Shown in pieces: positions 37,608 to 47,153 of a DNA stretch of 50,055 bases. The notes beneath the pieces are model-generated. The model was given only the letters and a program-made list of their open reading frames with translations, did not search any database and was not told where the DNA came from. The stretch is from assembly GCA_012522695.1 (NCBI GenBank), contig JAAYJX010000063.1, positions 1 to 50,055 on the forward strand. Reading direction: 5' to 3'. Source of the DNA: Erysipelotrichia bacterium (GTDB lineage: Bacteria > Bacillota_I > Bacilli_A > RFN20 > CAG-826). A program made the position numbers and the translations under genes. The stretch's first letter is position 1. Each line of letters starts with the position of its first letter.

Positions 37608-37937
37608 TTACTGTTTAAGATTGAGTAGCGACTCTAACAGCTTAGGAATATTATTAGTAGCTACATTATAGATTAATGTTGTATCAACGCCTTCATAATC
37701 ATGCGATATTAAGTTTCGCAGACCAATTATTTTGTTCCATTCAATATCTGGATAGAACACTTTATATAATTTACTTAATTTTTTTGCTGTTTCACCAATT
37801 TGTTCCAAGTTTAATAAAACAGCATCAACTTTTTCTTCGTTCGTAATGAAATCATCAATAGTGTCAACTGACTTTAAGTAGCGTATTATTTTATGACAAT
37901 AGTTAATAACTCGTTTAATGTATTTTTCGTCTTTCAT
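37608..37937 (-). CDS. HEPN-domain toxin (HepT/DUF86-like)
   Basis: GLRNLISHDY = RX4HXY motif; typical ~110 aa length, paired with MNT gene. Confidence 0.9.
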   Translation of the reverse strand: MKDEKYIKRVINYCHKIIRYLKSVDTIDDFITNEEKVDAVLLNLEQIGETAKKLSKLYKVFYPDIEWNKIIGLRNLISHDYEGVDTTLIYNVATNNIPKLLESLLNLKQ

Positions 37938-38418
37938 AAATTAAGATTCCAGTCCTTTCAATTTCTTTCGCAATTGGACTATTCTTCTTAATTGTTTTAT
38001 TACTTAATAAATCTACTTTTTTATTTACTGCAGTTCGTAATTCTTCGATAACACCAAAATATTCAATATCTTCTATATCTGAAATCATATAAAAATCAAT
38101 GTCACTTTCCGGAGTTTGTGTTCCTTTTGCGTACGATCCATATAAATAAACTTTTTCGATGTTATGTGTGGCCACTACTTGTTTTACCTTTTCCTTAATC
38201 TGTAAAAAAGATGGAATATAAAAATCTTCTTGAAACTGCTCTTGATCGTGTTTAAGACGTAAAACATAATCAAGGACAAGTTCAATAATATAATCAGCAG
38301 GCACTCTGATATTTTGTTCCCAGTTTCTAATTGATTTCACCGGAATATTAACAAGACGCGCAAATTCAACTTGCGTTAAACCAAGATTTTCACGTACAGT
38401 TTGAATACTATTTTGCAT
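37915..38418 (-). CDS. MNT nucleotidyltransferase antitoxin with N-terminal HTH domain
   Basis: N-terminal LTQVEFARLVNIPVKSIRNWEQNIRVP HTH; YLYGSYAKGTQTPESDIDFYMI MNT motif (GSxAxG...SDIDF). Confidence 0.9.
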   Translation of the reverse strand: MQNSIQTVRENLGLTQVEFARLVNIPVKSIRNWEQNIRVPADYIIELVLDYVLRLKHDQEQFQEDFYIPSFLQIKEKVKQVVATHNIEKVYLYGSYAKGTQTPESDIDFYMISDIEDIEYFGVIEELRTAVNKKVDLLSNKTIKKNSPIAKEIERTGILIYERRKIH

Positions 38419-38435
38419 ATAACATCTCCAACATA

Positions 38436-38464
38436 ATTATATGTCCCATTGGGACACTTGTCAA
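38436..38464 (-). promoter_or_regulatory. Consensus sigma-A-type promoter with palindromic operator in the spacer
   Basis: Minus strand TTGACA-AGTGTCCCAATGGGACA-TATAAT (17-nt spacer); TGTCCCA-N-TGGGACA palindrome. Confidence 0.85.
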
Positions 38465-38731
38465 TACTAAAATAATTAATTTATCGAGGACAAAGTACTA
38501 ATTTTGTTTAAAAAGTTAATTTTTTTGTCTAATTTTGCTTAAACTTTGCAACGCAATCGCGAGCGTCTCAGAAAGCGTTTCATTTTGAAAATTTTTACAA
38601 AAATCGCATTTGTTTTCAAAACACAAAAGACGAATGGTGTATTATAGTCATTTATAACCTCGTTTTTTTGTGTTTGAATTATTTCGTTAACTACAAAAAG
38701 ATTATGTTATTATAACTATGAGGTCACAAAA

Positions 38732-39109
38732 ATGAACAATGAAAATAATTTATTTAAAAAAATATTTGATTTAAGTTTAACAATCATAAACGTAGTTATT
38801 TCTATTCTTATGTTCTTGCCTATCTATAATGACACTGCGGTATTACCCGGCGTTGATTCCTCGGGAAACCACACAACAATTAGAGTTAAATATCCTAAAA
38901 CTCCGTATACAAGATTAGTTGATTTACGAATCGAATGGCTACTTTACCTTTCTTTTGCTCTTTTTGCCGGAGCTTTAGTTGCATTAGTAATTTACTATGT
39001 GAAAAAACGGGATAATCTTTTGAAAGTTAAAAATATTACTTTAATTACATCGACCGCAGTTTTCTTAGTATTAATAGCGTTAGCCGCGATTCAAGTATCT
39101 TCTTATTAA
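38732..39109 (+). CDS. Small membrane protein of unknown function
   Basis: 125 aa, three hydrophobic segments, ATGAGGTC upstream. Confidence 0.6.
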   Translation: MNNENNLFKKIFDLSLTIINVVISILMFLPIYNDTAVLPGVDSSGNHTTIRVKYPKTPYTRLVDLRIEWLLYLSFALFAGALVALVIYYVKKRDNLLKVKNITLITSTAVFLVLIALAAIQVSSY

Positions 39110-39198
39110 CGATAGTGGGAAAACTTAACTATCGTCACGTATTTGCCAATTTTATAAAATACTCAATCCAAATTTAAAAAATATAATCATTAAAAAAA

Positions 39199-39232
39199 AC
39201 GAACCATTTCGGTTTGGTTCGTGTGTTTTTGT
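39199..39232 (+). terminator. Rho-independent terminator
   Basis: ACGAACCA...TGGTTCGT followed by GTGTTTTT. Confidence 0.7.
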
Positions 39233-39340
39233 GATGCCATCCCCTTATCGAATAAACTCTAATCGTTTTTTGAGTTTTGGTTAATTACTAATGCACATTA
39301 AAGTAATACTATATAAACATTAGTGAAATTCACTAATTAA

Positions 39341-40612
39341 TTATATTTTCTTGTAAGTGGTTGCAGTGCTTGTCCCTTCTCGTTTTATAAAATTTTTTTC
39401 AAGCAAGGAGTTAATTATGCGAATTGCTTTAGATTTATTAACACCTAGCATTTCTTCAATTTGATTTCTTGTTAGCTCAGCATATTGTGCAAATATACTA
39501 AACGCTTTTTCTTCATCTTCGTCAAGTAAAGGTGCGCTTTTTTGAAGTAACGGCAAGGTGATAATGATATTATTTTCTGTTAAATTAAATATCGGTTTTG
39601 TAAAACTATTTTGATATTCATCTTTAATCCGTTTAACACCCGTTCCAAACATTTCGATAATATCTAGTCGATTAAAAACCGCAGCAATAATCGGATTTCT
39701 GAGTGACGAAATCTGTCCTTTTAAATATTCTTCTTCGTTTATTCCTTCAGGCAAACCTCCTGGTGAACTAATAACTATTTTTTCGTCATACATTGAAACT
39801 TGAATATGCGCATTAGTATCATATTCACGATGAACAACAGCGTTAGCAAGTGCTTCACGGAAAGCTTCGTAAGGTATTAAAGCTTTTTTAACTCTTTTAA
39901 AACCTTCAATAACTTCAAACTCATAATATTGTTTGAATAATTCTAGTGTTCGTTCATATTGTGTTAAGAGCGATTTGCCTGCAATTGTTTCACGGTAATT
40001 GAAAATGTTTTCATTTTCCCCAAAACGTACGATGTCAATACCCGTGAATTGAAATGTATTAAGATCAGCTAGTAACTCACCAGCAATATTATATTTGTCT
40101 TCAAGATCATATAAGTTCATTGTTCTTAAGATATCAATATTTATTTTTTTAATGCCCGTAATTTGGATTAAGTGATATTCTAACGTTTTAAATGTAAGAT
40201 TTTGGGTGTTAGCACTTAGTTGCTCATATTTTAAATTACTTCCATAAAGTGCAAGTCGTCTCAACTCTTTTTGATCAACAGTAACAGTAGATGTATCACT
40301 ACGTTTATACGCTTGGTTTTGGTAGAGATACGGTGTGTTCTTCCCCTTTGATACTTTTAAAATAATAATAGTTCTACCATTTTCTTCTCGTTTATAAATA
40401 GAAAATTCAGGCCTTGGAAAGATTGTCGCATTTATCTTTTGCTCGATTTTCATTGCTTCGCTGGCATAATCATTAATTCCGACAATTTCGCCACTATCAG
40501 TTACGCCGAAATATATTTCTCCATTTCGATAATTCGCAAAAGCACTTACCGTCTTCAAAAACGTATTACTAACTTTTTCTTTTAACTCTAAATTCTTCGT
40601 TTCTTTAAACAT
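39341..40612 (-). CDS. AlbA/Schlafen-type putative DNA-binding transcriptional regulator with C-terminal winged helix
   Basis: FKETKNLELKEKV...FANYRNGEIYFGVTDSGEIVGI; REALANAVVHREYD; HTH near C-terminus (LTRNQIEEMLGVNKSKAIRIINSLLEK). Confidence 0.88.
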   Translation of the reverse strand: MFKETKNLELKEKVSNTFLKTVSAFANYRNGEIYFGVTDSGEIVGINDYASEAMKIEQKINATIFPRPEFSIYKREENGRTIIILKVSKGKNTPYLYQNQAYKRSDTSTVTVDQKELRRLALYGSNLKYEQLSANTQNLTFKTLEYHLIQITGIKKINIDILRTMNLYDLEDKYNIAGELLADLNTFQFTGIDIVRFGENENIFNYRETIAGKSLLTQYERTLELFKQYYEFEVIEGFKRVKKALIPYEAFREALANAVVHREYDTNAHIQVSMYDEKIVISSPGGLPEGINEEEYLKGQISSLRNPIIAAVFNRLDIIEMFGTGVKRIKDEYQNSFTKPIFNLTENNIIITLPLLQKSAPLLDEDEEKAFSIFAQYAELTRNQIEEMLGVNKSKAIRIINSLLEKNFIKREGTSTATTYKKI

Positions 40613-40851
40613 ATAACTACCTCCGTTTCATGATACTTTTATTATACTATCGAATCAAACCATTTGCAACGCTCTCGATTGCGTTCCAAAAAGCGTTTCA
40701 TTTTGAGACGCAATTATTGGTTGCGTTTCAAGTACGTTTCGGTAAAACAATAGAAATATAAAAGATACCTTAACCACGAACTCAATACATATTTGCATTT
40801 TTGTCCCATAAATAAGTTGGCACAATAAGAGCGAGTTCGACCCGTCACCTT

Positions 40852-40882
40852 AAAACAAAAAAACGAACCACTCTCGTGATTC
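40852..40882 (-). terminator. Terminator of the tRNA-Asp/tRNA-Phe unit
   Basis: CGAATCAC-GAGA-GTGGTTCG followed by TTTTTTTT on the minus strand. Confidence 0.75.
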
Positions 40883-40897
40883 GCTTCGTTTTGCGGA

Positions 40898-40973
<76 letters not shown>

Positions 40974-40978
40974 TTCTT

Positions 40979-41054
40979 TGGCGGACCAGACGGGAATCGA
41001 ACCCGCGATCTCCTGCGTGACAGGCAGGCATGTTAACCGCTACACTACTGGTCC
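40979..41054 (-). tRNA. tRNA-Asp(GTC), CCA encoded
   Basis: GGACCAGTAGTGTAGCGGTTAACATGCCTGCCTGTCACGCAGG...CTGGTCCGCCA. Confidence 0.97.
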
Positions 41055-41148
41055 AAAATAGATGCCTCTTAATTATCTAAAAAACTTTATCAAAAATCAA
41101 GGGCAAATATTTATAATCAACTTTTTTCGTTAAATTTATAATTTAGAA

Positions 41149-41688
41149 TTAATAATTTTCGGCTTTTAATTCAAAGTGGGCACGTGGATGATCACAAACT
41201 GGGCAAACATCAACAGCTTTTTTACCAATATGAATATGACCACAATTGCGACATTTCCAAACAGTTACTTCGTCACGTTCAAAAACTTTTTCACTTTCGA
41301 CTTTAGCTAAAAGCGTCCGATAACGTTTTTCATGTTCTTTTTCAACATTAGCAACACCAGTCATTAAACGAGCAATTTCTGGAAAGCCTTCTTCAATCGC
41401 GGTTTCCGCCATTTCCTTATACATTTCCGTCCATTCGTAGTTTTCACCTAAAGCTGCTTCAAGTAAATTTTCCGCTGTTGTTGGAACTGAACCACCATGT
41501 AAGGCTTTAAACCATAATTTAGCGTGTTCACGTTCGTTATCGCTAGTTTCATCGAAAATGGCCGCAATTTGTTCGTAACCTTCTTTTTTAGCTTGCTTAG
41601 CGTAATAATTATACTTAACACGCGCTGAAGCTTCACCGGCAAATGCGATTTTTAAATTTTCTTCAGTTTTTGTTCCTTTAAGTTTCAT
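41149..41688 (-). CDS. Rubrerythrin
   Basis: [24 protein letters not shown] diiron region; [29 protein letters not shown] rubredoxin-like domain. Confidence 0.96.
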   Translation of the reverse strand: MKLKGTKTEENLKIAFAGEASARVKYNYYAKQAKKEGYEQIAAIFDETSDNEREHAKLWFKALHGGSVPTTAENLLEAALGENYEWTEMYKEMAETAIEEGFPEIARLMTGVANVEKEHEKRYRTLLAKVESEKVFERDEVTVWKCRNCGHIHIGKKAVDVCPVCDHPRAHFELKAENY

Positions 41689-41991
41689 TTAAAAAAATCC
41701 TCCAAGGTTTATTATATAAAAGAACTGCCGCTTGTCAAAACTATTTTTAGCTTTTCTCTACTAAGTAGCGCATTTAGTATATCCTCGTAAACTTAATATA
41801 AAGACGTTTAAATTTCTTGTTCGTGAAGAGTCTTTAAAATTTAAGCAGATGCAAATCTTTTCATTTTGTTTTGAAAACTTTTACAAAAAATGTATTTTTT
41901 TTCAATCGTTTATCTAATTAAAATTTATCTTGAGAATAAATATTATAAAAAAGTCCTCTATTAAAAAGAAAGAATATTGTGGCTTTTGATA

Positions 41992-42020
41992 TAAAAAAAC
42001 CTTGATGTTACTCAAGGTAT
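41992..42020 (-). terminator. Terminator downstream of tRNA-fMet
   Basis: ACCTTGA-GTAACA-TCAAGGT then TTTTTT on the minus strand. Confidence 0.85.
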
Positions 42021-42030
42021 CTTTACTAAC

Positions 42031-42107
42031 TGGTTGCGGAGGGAGGATTTGAACCTCCGACCTCCGGGTTATGAGCCCGACGAGCTGCCAGACTGCTCTA
42101 CTCCGCG
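42031..42107 (-). tRNA. tRNA-Met(CAT), initiator type
   Basis: CGCGGAG...TCGGGCTCATAACCCGG...CTCCGCAACCA; C1xA72 mismatch and GGG/CCC anticodon-stem pairs mark an initiator. Confidence 0.95.
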
Positions 42108-42204
42108 ATATGATAGCCTCGTTATCTTAACAAGTTAAAAACGATTTTGCAACTATATTACATTCCGATTTTATTTAATTTAAGATAATAAGGCTTAGGT
42201 AAAT

Positions 42205-42834
42205 TTATTTCATTTCACTTAAAAAAGCTTCAACTGGTTGATTGCCAACGAGTTCTTTTGTTTCATTAATAACGATTTTGGGAACACCAGAAACGTTATA
42301 TTGTTCAGCAATTTTTTGATTTGAATGAATTTCATAAACTTCTGCTGTTACAAGCTTATTAAGTTTTGCTAGACGCAAGGCTGTTATCGCCGCGCCTGGG
42401 CAATATGGACAAGCCGTTGTGACAAATACTTTAATGTTTGTTTCTTTTTTAACATTATTTATTTGTTTTAATACTTCTTCTTCAAAAATAGCTTGAGGAT
42501 TACTTACATCAACAATCGAAACGAGTAATGTATTAATTTCATGACCGGCTGGAACACCATAGAAAACACCATGGCCTAAGTTATTATTATTAATAAATAA
42601 AGCCGGTGCTGTTTTGATTTTATATTTATTAACATCTTCCTGATCTTTATTAAAATCATAAGTTTTAAGTTTTATTAAATCATTTAGCGGCGCGATTTCT
42701 TCTAATAGTTGTTTTGTTAAGGTGCTATTTTCATCACCTTTAAGATAAAAGTAATGAAGTGTCACTTCTTCTTTCATTACTTCTAACATTTCTTTAATTT
42801 GTTTTAGTAAATCTTCGTTTAATAATTTTTCCAT
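42205..42834 (-). CDS. Thioredoxin-fold protein with two tandem domains (PDO/AhpF-N-like)
   Basis: VTTACPYCPGAA (CPYC) in C-terminal domain; VSGVPKIVI cis-Pro; N-terminal domain has a TAPAL cis-Pro site but no CxxC. Confidence 0.82.
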   Translation of the reverse strand: MEKLLNEDLLKQIKEMLEVMKEEVTLHYFYLKGDENSTLTKQLLEEIAPLNDLIKLKTYDFNKDQEDVNKYKIKTAPALFINNNNLGHGVFYGVPAGHEINTLLVSIVDVSNPQAIFEEEVLKQINNVKKETNIKVFVTTACPYCPGAAITALRLAKLNKLVTAEVYEIHSNQKIAEQYNVSGVPKIVINETKELVGNQPVEAFLSEMK

Positions 42835-42855
42835 TGTTTTGACTCCTATATTTAT

Positions 42856-43815
42856 TTATTTATTTAAGTATTTATTTAATGATAAAGCTGCAACTGCTCC
42901 TTGTGAAATAGCCGTGACAACTTGTTTATAAGGAAAGTTTGTTACATCACCAATTGCATATAAACCTTTAAGTGATGTTTCTTGTTTATCATTTACGATT
43001 ACTTCACTAAATCTATTTAAACTTACTAAGTCTTTAACTAATTCACTACTTGGGATTAAACCGATTTGAATAAAAAGACCGTTTGTTTCGATTTCGCTAA
43101 TTGTTTCGTTTTGTTTAACAAGAATGCTCGAGACTTTATTTTCACCTTTAATTTGTGTGAGTACACTATTAAATTGATAAGTGACATTAGGTAAGTTTTT
43201 AACTTTGTTAATTAAAATTTTATCACCAGTAAAATCATCTAAGTTTTGGACGATATGAACTTTTTTGGCGTATTTAGATAAATCTAAAGCTGCTTCAAGC
43301 GCGCTATTACCGCCACCGACGACAACGACCATTTGATCTCCATAAAATGTCCCATCACAAATAACACAATAAGAAACACCTTTTGATGTAAACTCTTTTT
43401 CACCAGGAACGTTTAGTTTTCTTGGTAAACCACCTGTAGCTAAAATAACGCCTCGCCCTTTAATAATCTTTTTATTATTCAAAGTTAGATGAAAGATGTT
43501 ATCAACTTTTCTTATATTGTCGACTTTAACCTGATATAACTCATCAACAGCAAAGTTTCGTAAGTGTGATAAAAACTTTTGATTGAGTTCTTCGCCACTA
43601 ACATTATAAAAACCTAAGTAATTATCAATAATATTCGTATTTAAAAGTTGTCCACCTACTTCATAGGCAACAACTAGGGTTGTTAATCCACTGCGAGCAC
43701 TATATAAAGCCGCATTTAAAGCTCCTGGGCCTCCACCAATAATAATGACGTCGTATAAGTCTTTTAATTTAATTTCTTTTTTTGTTAATGTTTGATCGAT
43801 TTGGAAGTTTAACAT
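42856..43815 (-). CDS. trxB: Thioredoxin reductase-like FAD oxidoreductase
   Basis: VIIIGGGPGALNAALYSARSG, GVSYCVICDGTFY redox CxxC, VVGGGNSALEAA, LYAIGDVTN. Confidence 0.93.
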   Translation of the reverse strand: MLNFQIDQTLTKKEIKLKDLYDVIIIGGGPGALNAALYSARSGLTTLVVAYEVGGQLLNTNIIDNYLGFYNVSGEELNQKFLSHLRNFAVDELYQVKVDNIRKVDNIFHLTLNNKKIIKGRGVILATGGLPRKLNVPGEKEFTSKGVSYCVICDGTFYGDQMVVVVGGGNSALEAALDLSKYAKKVHIVQNLDDFTGDKILINKVKNLPNVTYQFNSVLTQIKGENKVSSILVKQNETISEIETNGLFIQIGLIPSSELVKDLVSLNRFSEVIVNDKQETSLKGLYAIGDVTNFPYKQVVTAISQGAVAALSLNKYLNK

Positions 43816-43854
43816 ATTACCCTCCTTGCTATTAGGTTTTTAATCTACTAAAAT

Positions 43855-43872
43855 TATACCATACGGGGTATA
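43855..43872. promoter_or_regulatory. Candidate CsoR-family operator between divergent trxB and csoR-like genes
   Basis: TATACC-N6-GGTATA inverted repeat (TATACCATACGGGGTATA), overlapping a TATAAT on the trxB strand. Confidence 0.6.
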
Positions 43873-43916
43873 TTTAATCATAAGAATATGCTTTGAATAA
43901 ATTGTGAGGTTAAAAA

Positions 43917-44165
43917 ATGAAATGCAATCTTAAAATTATTAATCGGATTAAAAGAAGTGAAGGACAACTAAAAGGCGTTTTAAAAATGATTGAAGACGGA
44001 CAAAGTTGTCACGATTTAACGATCCAATTAAAAGCGATTGAAAGCTCAATTAGACAAGTTATTAATTTATTAACAATTGAAAATTTAAAAAATAAAGTAA
44101 ATGAAAAGCACGATATTGATTTTGATGAGTTTTCTGAAGAAATTAATTTAATTTTAAAACGTTAA
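43917..44165 (+). CDS. CsoR/FrmR-family (DUF156) transcriptional repressor
   Basis: NRIKRSEGQLKGVLKMIEDGQSCHDLTIQLKAIESSIRQVINLLTIENL. Confidence 0.9.
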   Translation: MKCNLKIINRIKRSEGQLKGVLKMIEDGQSCHDLTIQLKAIESSIRQVINLLTIENLKNKVNEKHDIDFDEFSEEINLILKR

Positions 44166-44170
44166 AGAGA

Positions 44171-46477
44171 TTAGCTAAGTAAAGTTGGATCTTCATTTTC
44201 AATAAGGTCCGTCTTATCTTCTTTAAACTCTAGTTTAAGCGTTGATTTTTGAATAAGTTTATCAAATAAATATAAAAGTTGTGGGAGTAAAGTAAGAACG
44301 AGTAAACCACTAAGGGCTGCGCCTCGACCAATTAATTCACCAAGCGCAGAAACGCCTTGGACACTAGAAAAGAATTTTAAAGAATAACCAGCAGCGGTAA
44401 GAATTAAACTAGAAGTTAAAATAGAATGGCCAGAATTATCTAAAGAATATTTAATTGCTTCGGCCTTATTTAAAGTTTCACGTCCTTTTAAATAATTTTG
44501 TGTAAATAAGATACCATAGTCAATCGTCGCCCCTAACTGAATAGAACTCACAATCATATAGCCAATAAAAATTAAAGAACTACCTTGAATCCAAGGGATT
44601 GCCATATTAATCCAAATCGAAAGTTCAATACATAAAACAAGAAGAACCGGGACTGATAAACTTCTAAAGCTTGCTAATAAGATAATAAAAACTAGAGCGA
44701 TTGAAAGTAAATTAATAAAAATAAAGTCTTTTTCGACAACTTCCTTAATTTCCATTACTGCCCCAGTCATCCCGACTAAATATAGTGGTTTAGAAAAACT
44801 ATCCTCAAAGCGATGAATAATTGTATAAATAATATTAAGCGCCGCAAAAGCTTCAGGTGATTCACTATCTGTATTAAGCGAAATAATAATTCGTGAATAA
44901 TTTTCTCCTTCAAGTTGAGCAATAAATTCTTCAGGAATATATTCATCAATAAAGTCTTTATCAATCGCGGGAATGCTTTCTAAAAGATCTTCCAGCCAAG
45001 GGGGAAGAATTTGACTGCCGGCAACACTTTTAATTAAATCAACAAAGTTAATCATTTGATCAATTGTCGCATATGCTTGAATTTTAGCTTCATAAGTTTG
45101 CAGTTCATTTTCTAAACTTTTAATCATCTTAACTTGTTCGTTAAAATCATTTGTCTCTTCATCATTTGGCGCTAAAATTACGAGCATATTATTTTTACTA
45201 AACTTGCGTTCAATCCTATCCAGCTCTTGAGCCGGCTCACTCCCTTCACTAACACTCATTGCTGATTCACCATATAAAAATGTGTTATTGTTTTGGGCCA
45301 TAAAAGCTGGGACAGCAATAAGTAGCATTAAGGCAGGTAAAACATACCTCGTTTTAACAATATATTTTGAAAGTCCTCCAAGTTTAGGAAACAAAGGTCG
45401 ATGTTTTGTTTTAATAATTAGTTTATCAAAAAGTAAAATCAAGGCTGGCATCAACGTGAACGTTGCAACTAAACTAATGACAATACCTTTAACCATGACA
45501 ATACCTAAATCAAGGCCAAAAGAATACCTCATAAACATTAAGGCAGCAAAACCAGCAACCGTCGTTAACATCGACGAGCCGATTGATAAAAACGATTTCG
45601 ACATTGCGGCTTTTATCGCCGCGGTTTTTTCTAAACCATTTTCTCTTTCTTTTGTATATTGATGAAGTAAGAAAATCGCATAATCCATTGAAATTGCTAG
45701 CTGCAATAAAGAAGCGGTTGAGTTAGTTAAAAAAGAAACAGAAGGTAAAAAGGCACTTGTCCCCATATTAACTAAAACACTAACTCCAACAACGATTAAA
45801 AATAAAATTGGTTCAACCCAAGAAGAAGTAAAAATAAGTAAAATAAGTAAAATAATTGGTAAAACATATAAAGTAATTTTAAATACTTCAGAAGTCGTTA
45901 AAACACGGACATAATAAGCGGATACGGCACTGCCCCCCATCGCAAAAGTTTGACCAGGTAGTAGACTATTACCTACTTTATCACGCACTCTTTCAATTGC
46001 GTTATATGTTTTTTGATGATAGTCATCTTCGTCAAACATAATTTGGAATAAAGCACTTTTATTTTTATAAAATTGATCAATCCCAGCAATCGAAATATTT
46101 TGCATATTTTCTTCGATAATACTTGCGATTTCAGCAACTTGCGACATATCGGCAAAAGGTTCAATAAAAGTATCAAGCCAAATAACTTCACTAACCCCGT
46201 CAACGGCTTTAACGCCTTGTTTAATCGTCACAGCTTCTTCAATCGTAACATTTTCAATCATTAAACTAGCTTGACCAACTAAACCAAATTCATCTTTCAT
46301 AACTTGTAAGGACTCGGTCGTTCGTGTATTAGCAGGTAAATATTGTGTGCTATCGTAATTAATATTATCGGTAATAATAATCATAACAACCGAACCAATT
46401 AATAAAACACCCCAAAGGCCTAAAAAAACAAAACGAAATTTGGTAATAAAACTAAAAATTTTCTTTAAAAATTTCAT
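44171..46477 (-). CDS. MMPL/RND-family transporter
   Basis: 768 aa; duplicated TM blocks with STASLLQLAISMDYAIFLLHQY and SSIQLGATIDYGILFTQNY. Confidence 0.93.
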   Translation of the reverse strand: MKFLKKIFSFITKFRFVFLGLWGVLLIGSVVMIIITDNINYDSTQYLPANTRTTESLQVMKDEFGLVGQASLMIENVTIEEAVTIKQGVKAVDGVSEVIWLDTFIEPFADMSQVAEIASIIEENMQNISIAGIDQFYKNKSALFQIMFDEDDYHQKTYNAIERVRDKVGNSLLPGQTFAMGGSAVSAYYVRVLTTSEVFKITLYVLPIILLILLIFTSSWVEPILFLIVVGVSVLVNMGTSAFLPSVSFLTNSTASLLQLAISMDYAIFLLHQYTKERENGLEKTAAIKAAMSKSFLSIGSSMLTTVAGFAALMFMRYSFGLDLGIVMVKGIVISLVATFTLMPALILLFDKLIIKTKHRPLFPKLGGLSKYIVKTRYVLPALMLLIAVPAFMAQNNNTFLYGESAMSVSEGSEPAQELDRIERKFSKNNMLVILAPNDEETNDFNEQVKMIKSLENELQTYEAKIQAYATIDQMINFVDLIKSVAGSQILPPWLEDLLESIPAIDKDFIDEYIPEEFIAQLEGENYSRIIISLNTDSESPEAFAALNIIYTIIHRFEDSFSKPLYLVGMTGAVMEIKEVVEKDFIFINLLSIALVFIILLASFRSLSVPVLLVLCIELSIWINMAIPWIQGSSLIFIGYMIVSSIQLGATIDYGILFTQNYLKGRETLNKAEAIKYSLDNSGHSILTSSLILTAAGYSLKFFSSVQGVSALGELIGRGAALSGLLVLTLLPQLLYLFDKLIQKSTLKLEFKEDKTDLIENEDPTLLS

Positions 46478-47043
46478 AATTTCATCACTCTTTCTTTCAT
46501 GTCTTTAAATAAGAATTCGACCATAAAAGATAAATGCTTACCAATATCTTTTTGACTAGATGTTTGTAAGCTAAAAAGAATCCCATGAAATAACATATAA
46601 GTAATTAAAGATAACATTTTAGGTTCGATATTTGGTAAGCCTTCTGAAATTTTACTTGCAACCATTTTTTCTAACTTAAGAAAAAGGGGATAATGTCCTT
46701 CATCTAAATAACGGCGAATTAAAATAACGAGTTCTTGCCGATATTTTTCACTAATAAGAATAAAATCATCTAATATTAAATATAAATATTTGGGATCTAA
46801 AATGTCTAATTGTTCTTCTCTGCTTGCATCGTCCATTAATAACAATAAAGCTTCATATGCATCTTTAACTATAAAGTTAAATAAAACTTTTTTATTTGCA
46901 AAATATCGATAAATATTCCCGACCGTAATCGCACTAGCAAGGGCAATTTGACGCATCGTTGTATTATGATAGCCATTTTTGTAAAAAAGCTTTCGTGCGT
47001 TATTCATAATTTTGTTTTTAACGTTGTCTTTTAGTTGTTGCAT
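46474..47043 (-). CDS. TetR/AcrR-family regulator (start adjusted to MQQLKD)
   Basis: NNARKLFYKNGYHNTTMRQIALASAITVGNIYRYFANKKVLF HTH; AGAGG SD before ATG 47043. Confidence 0.93.
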   Translation of the reverse strand: MQQLKDNVKNKIMNNARKLFYKNGYHNTTMRQIALASAITVGNIYRYFANKKVLFNFIVKDAYEALLLLMDDASREEQLDILDPKYLYLILDDFILISEKYRQELVILIRRYLDEGHYPLFLKLEKMVASKISEGLPNIEPKMLSLITYMLFHGILFSLQTSSQKDIGKHLSFMVEFLFKDMKERVMKL

Positions 47044-47153
47044 ATGTAAACCTCTGTTCATTATTATAATAGATTCATATTCAAAAATAAACACTTGTTT
47101 ACATAAATATAAGAAAATTTTTCTAAAAAAGGTTAAATTGTTTTAAAATTTAT

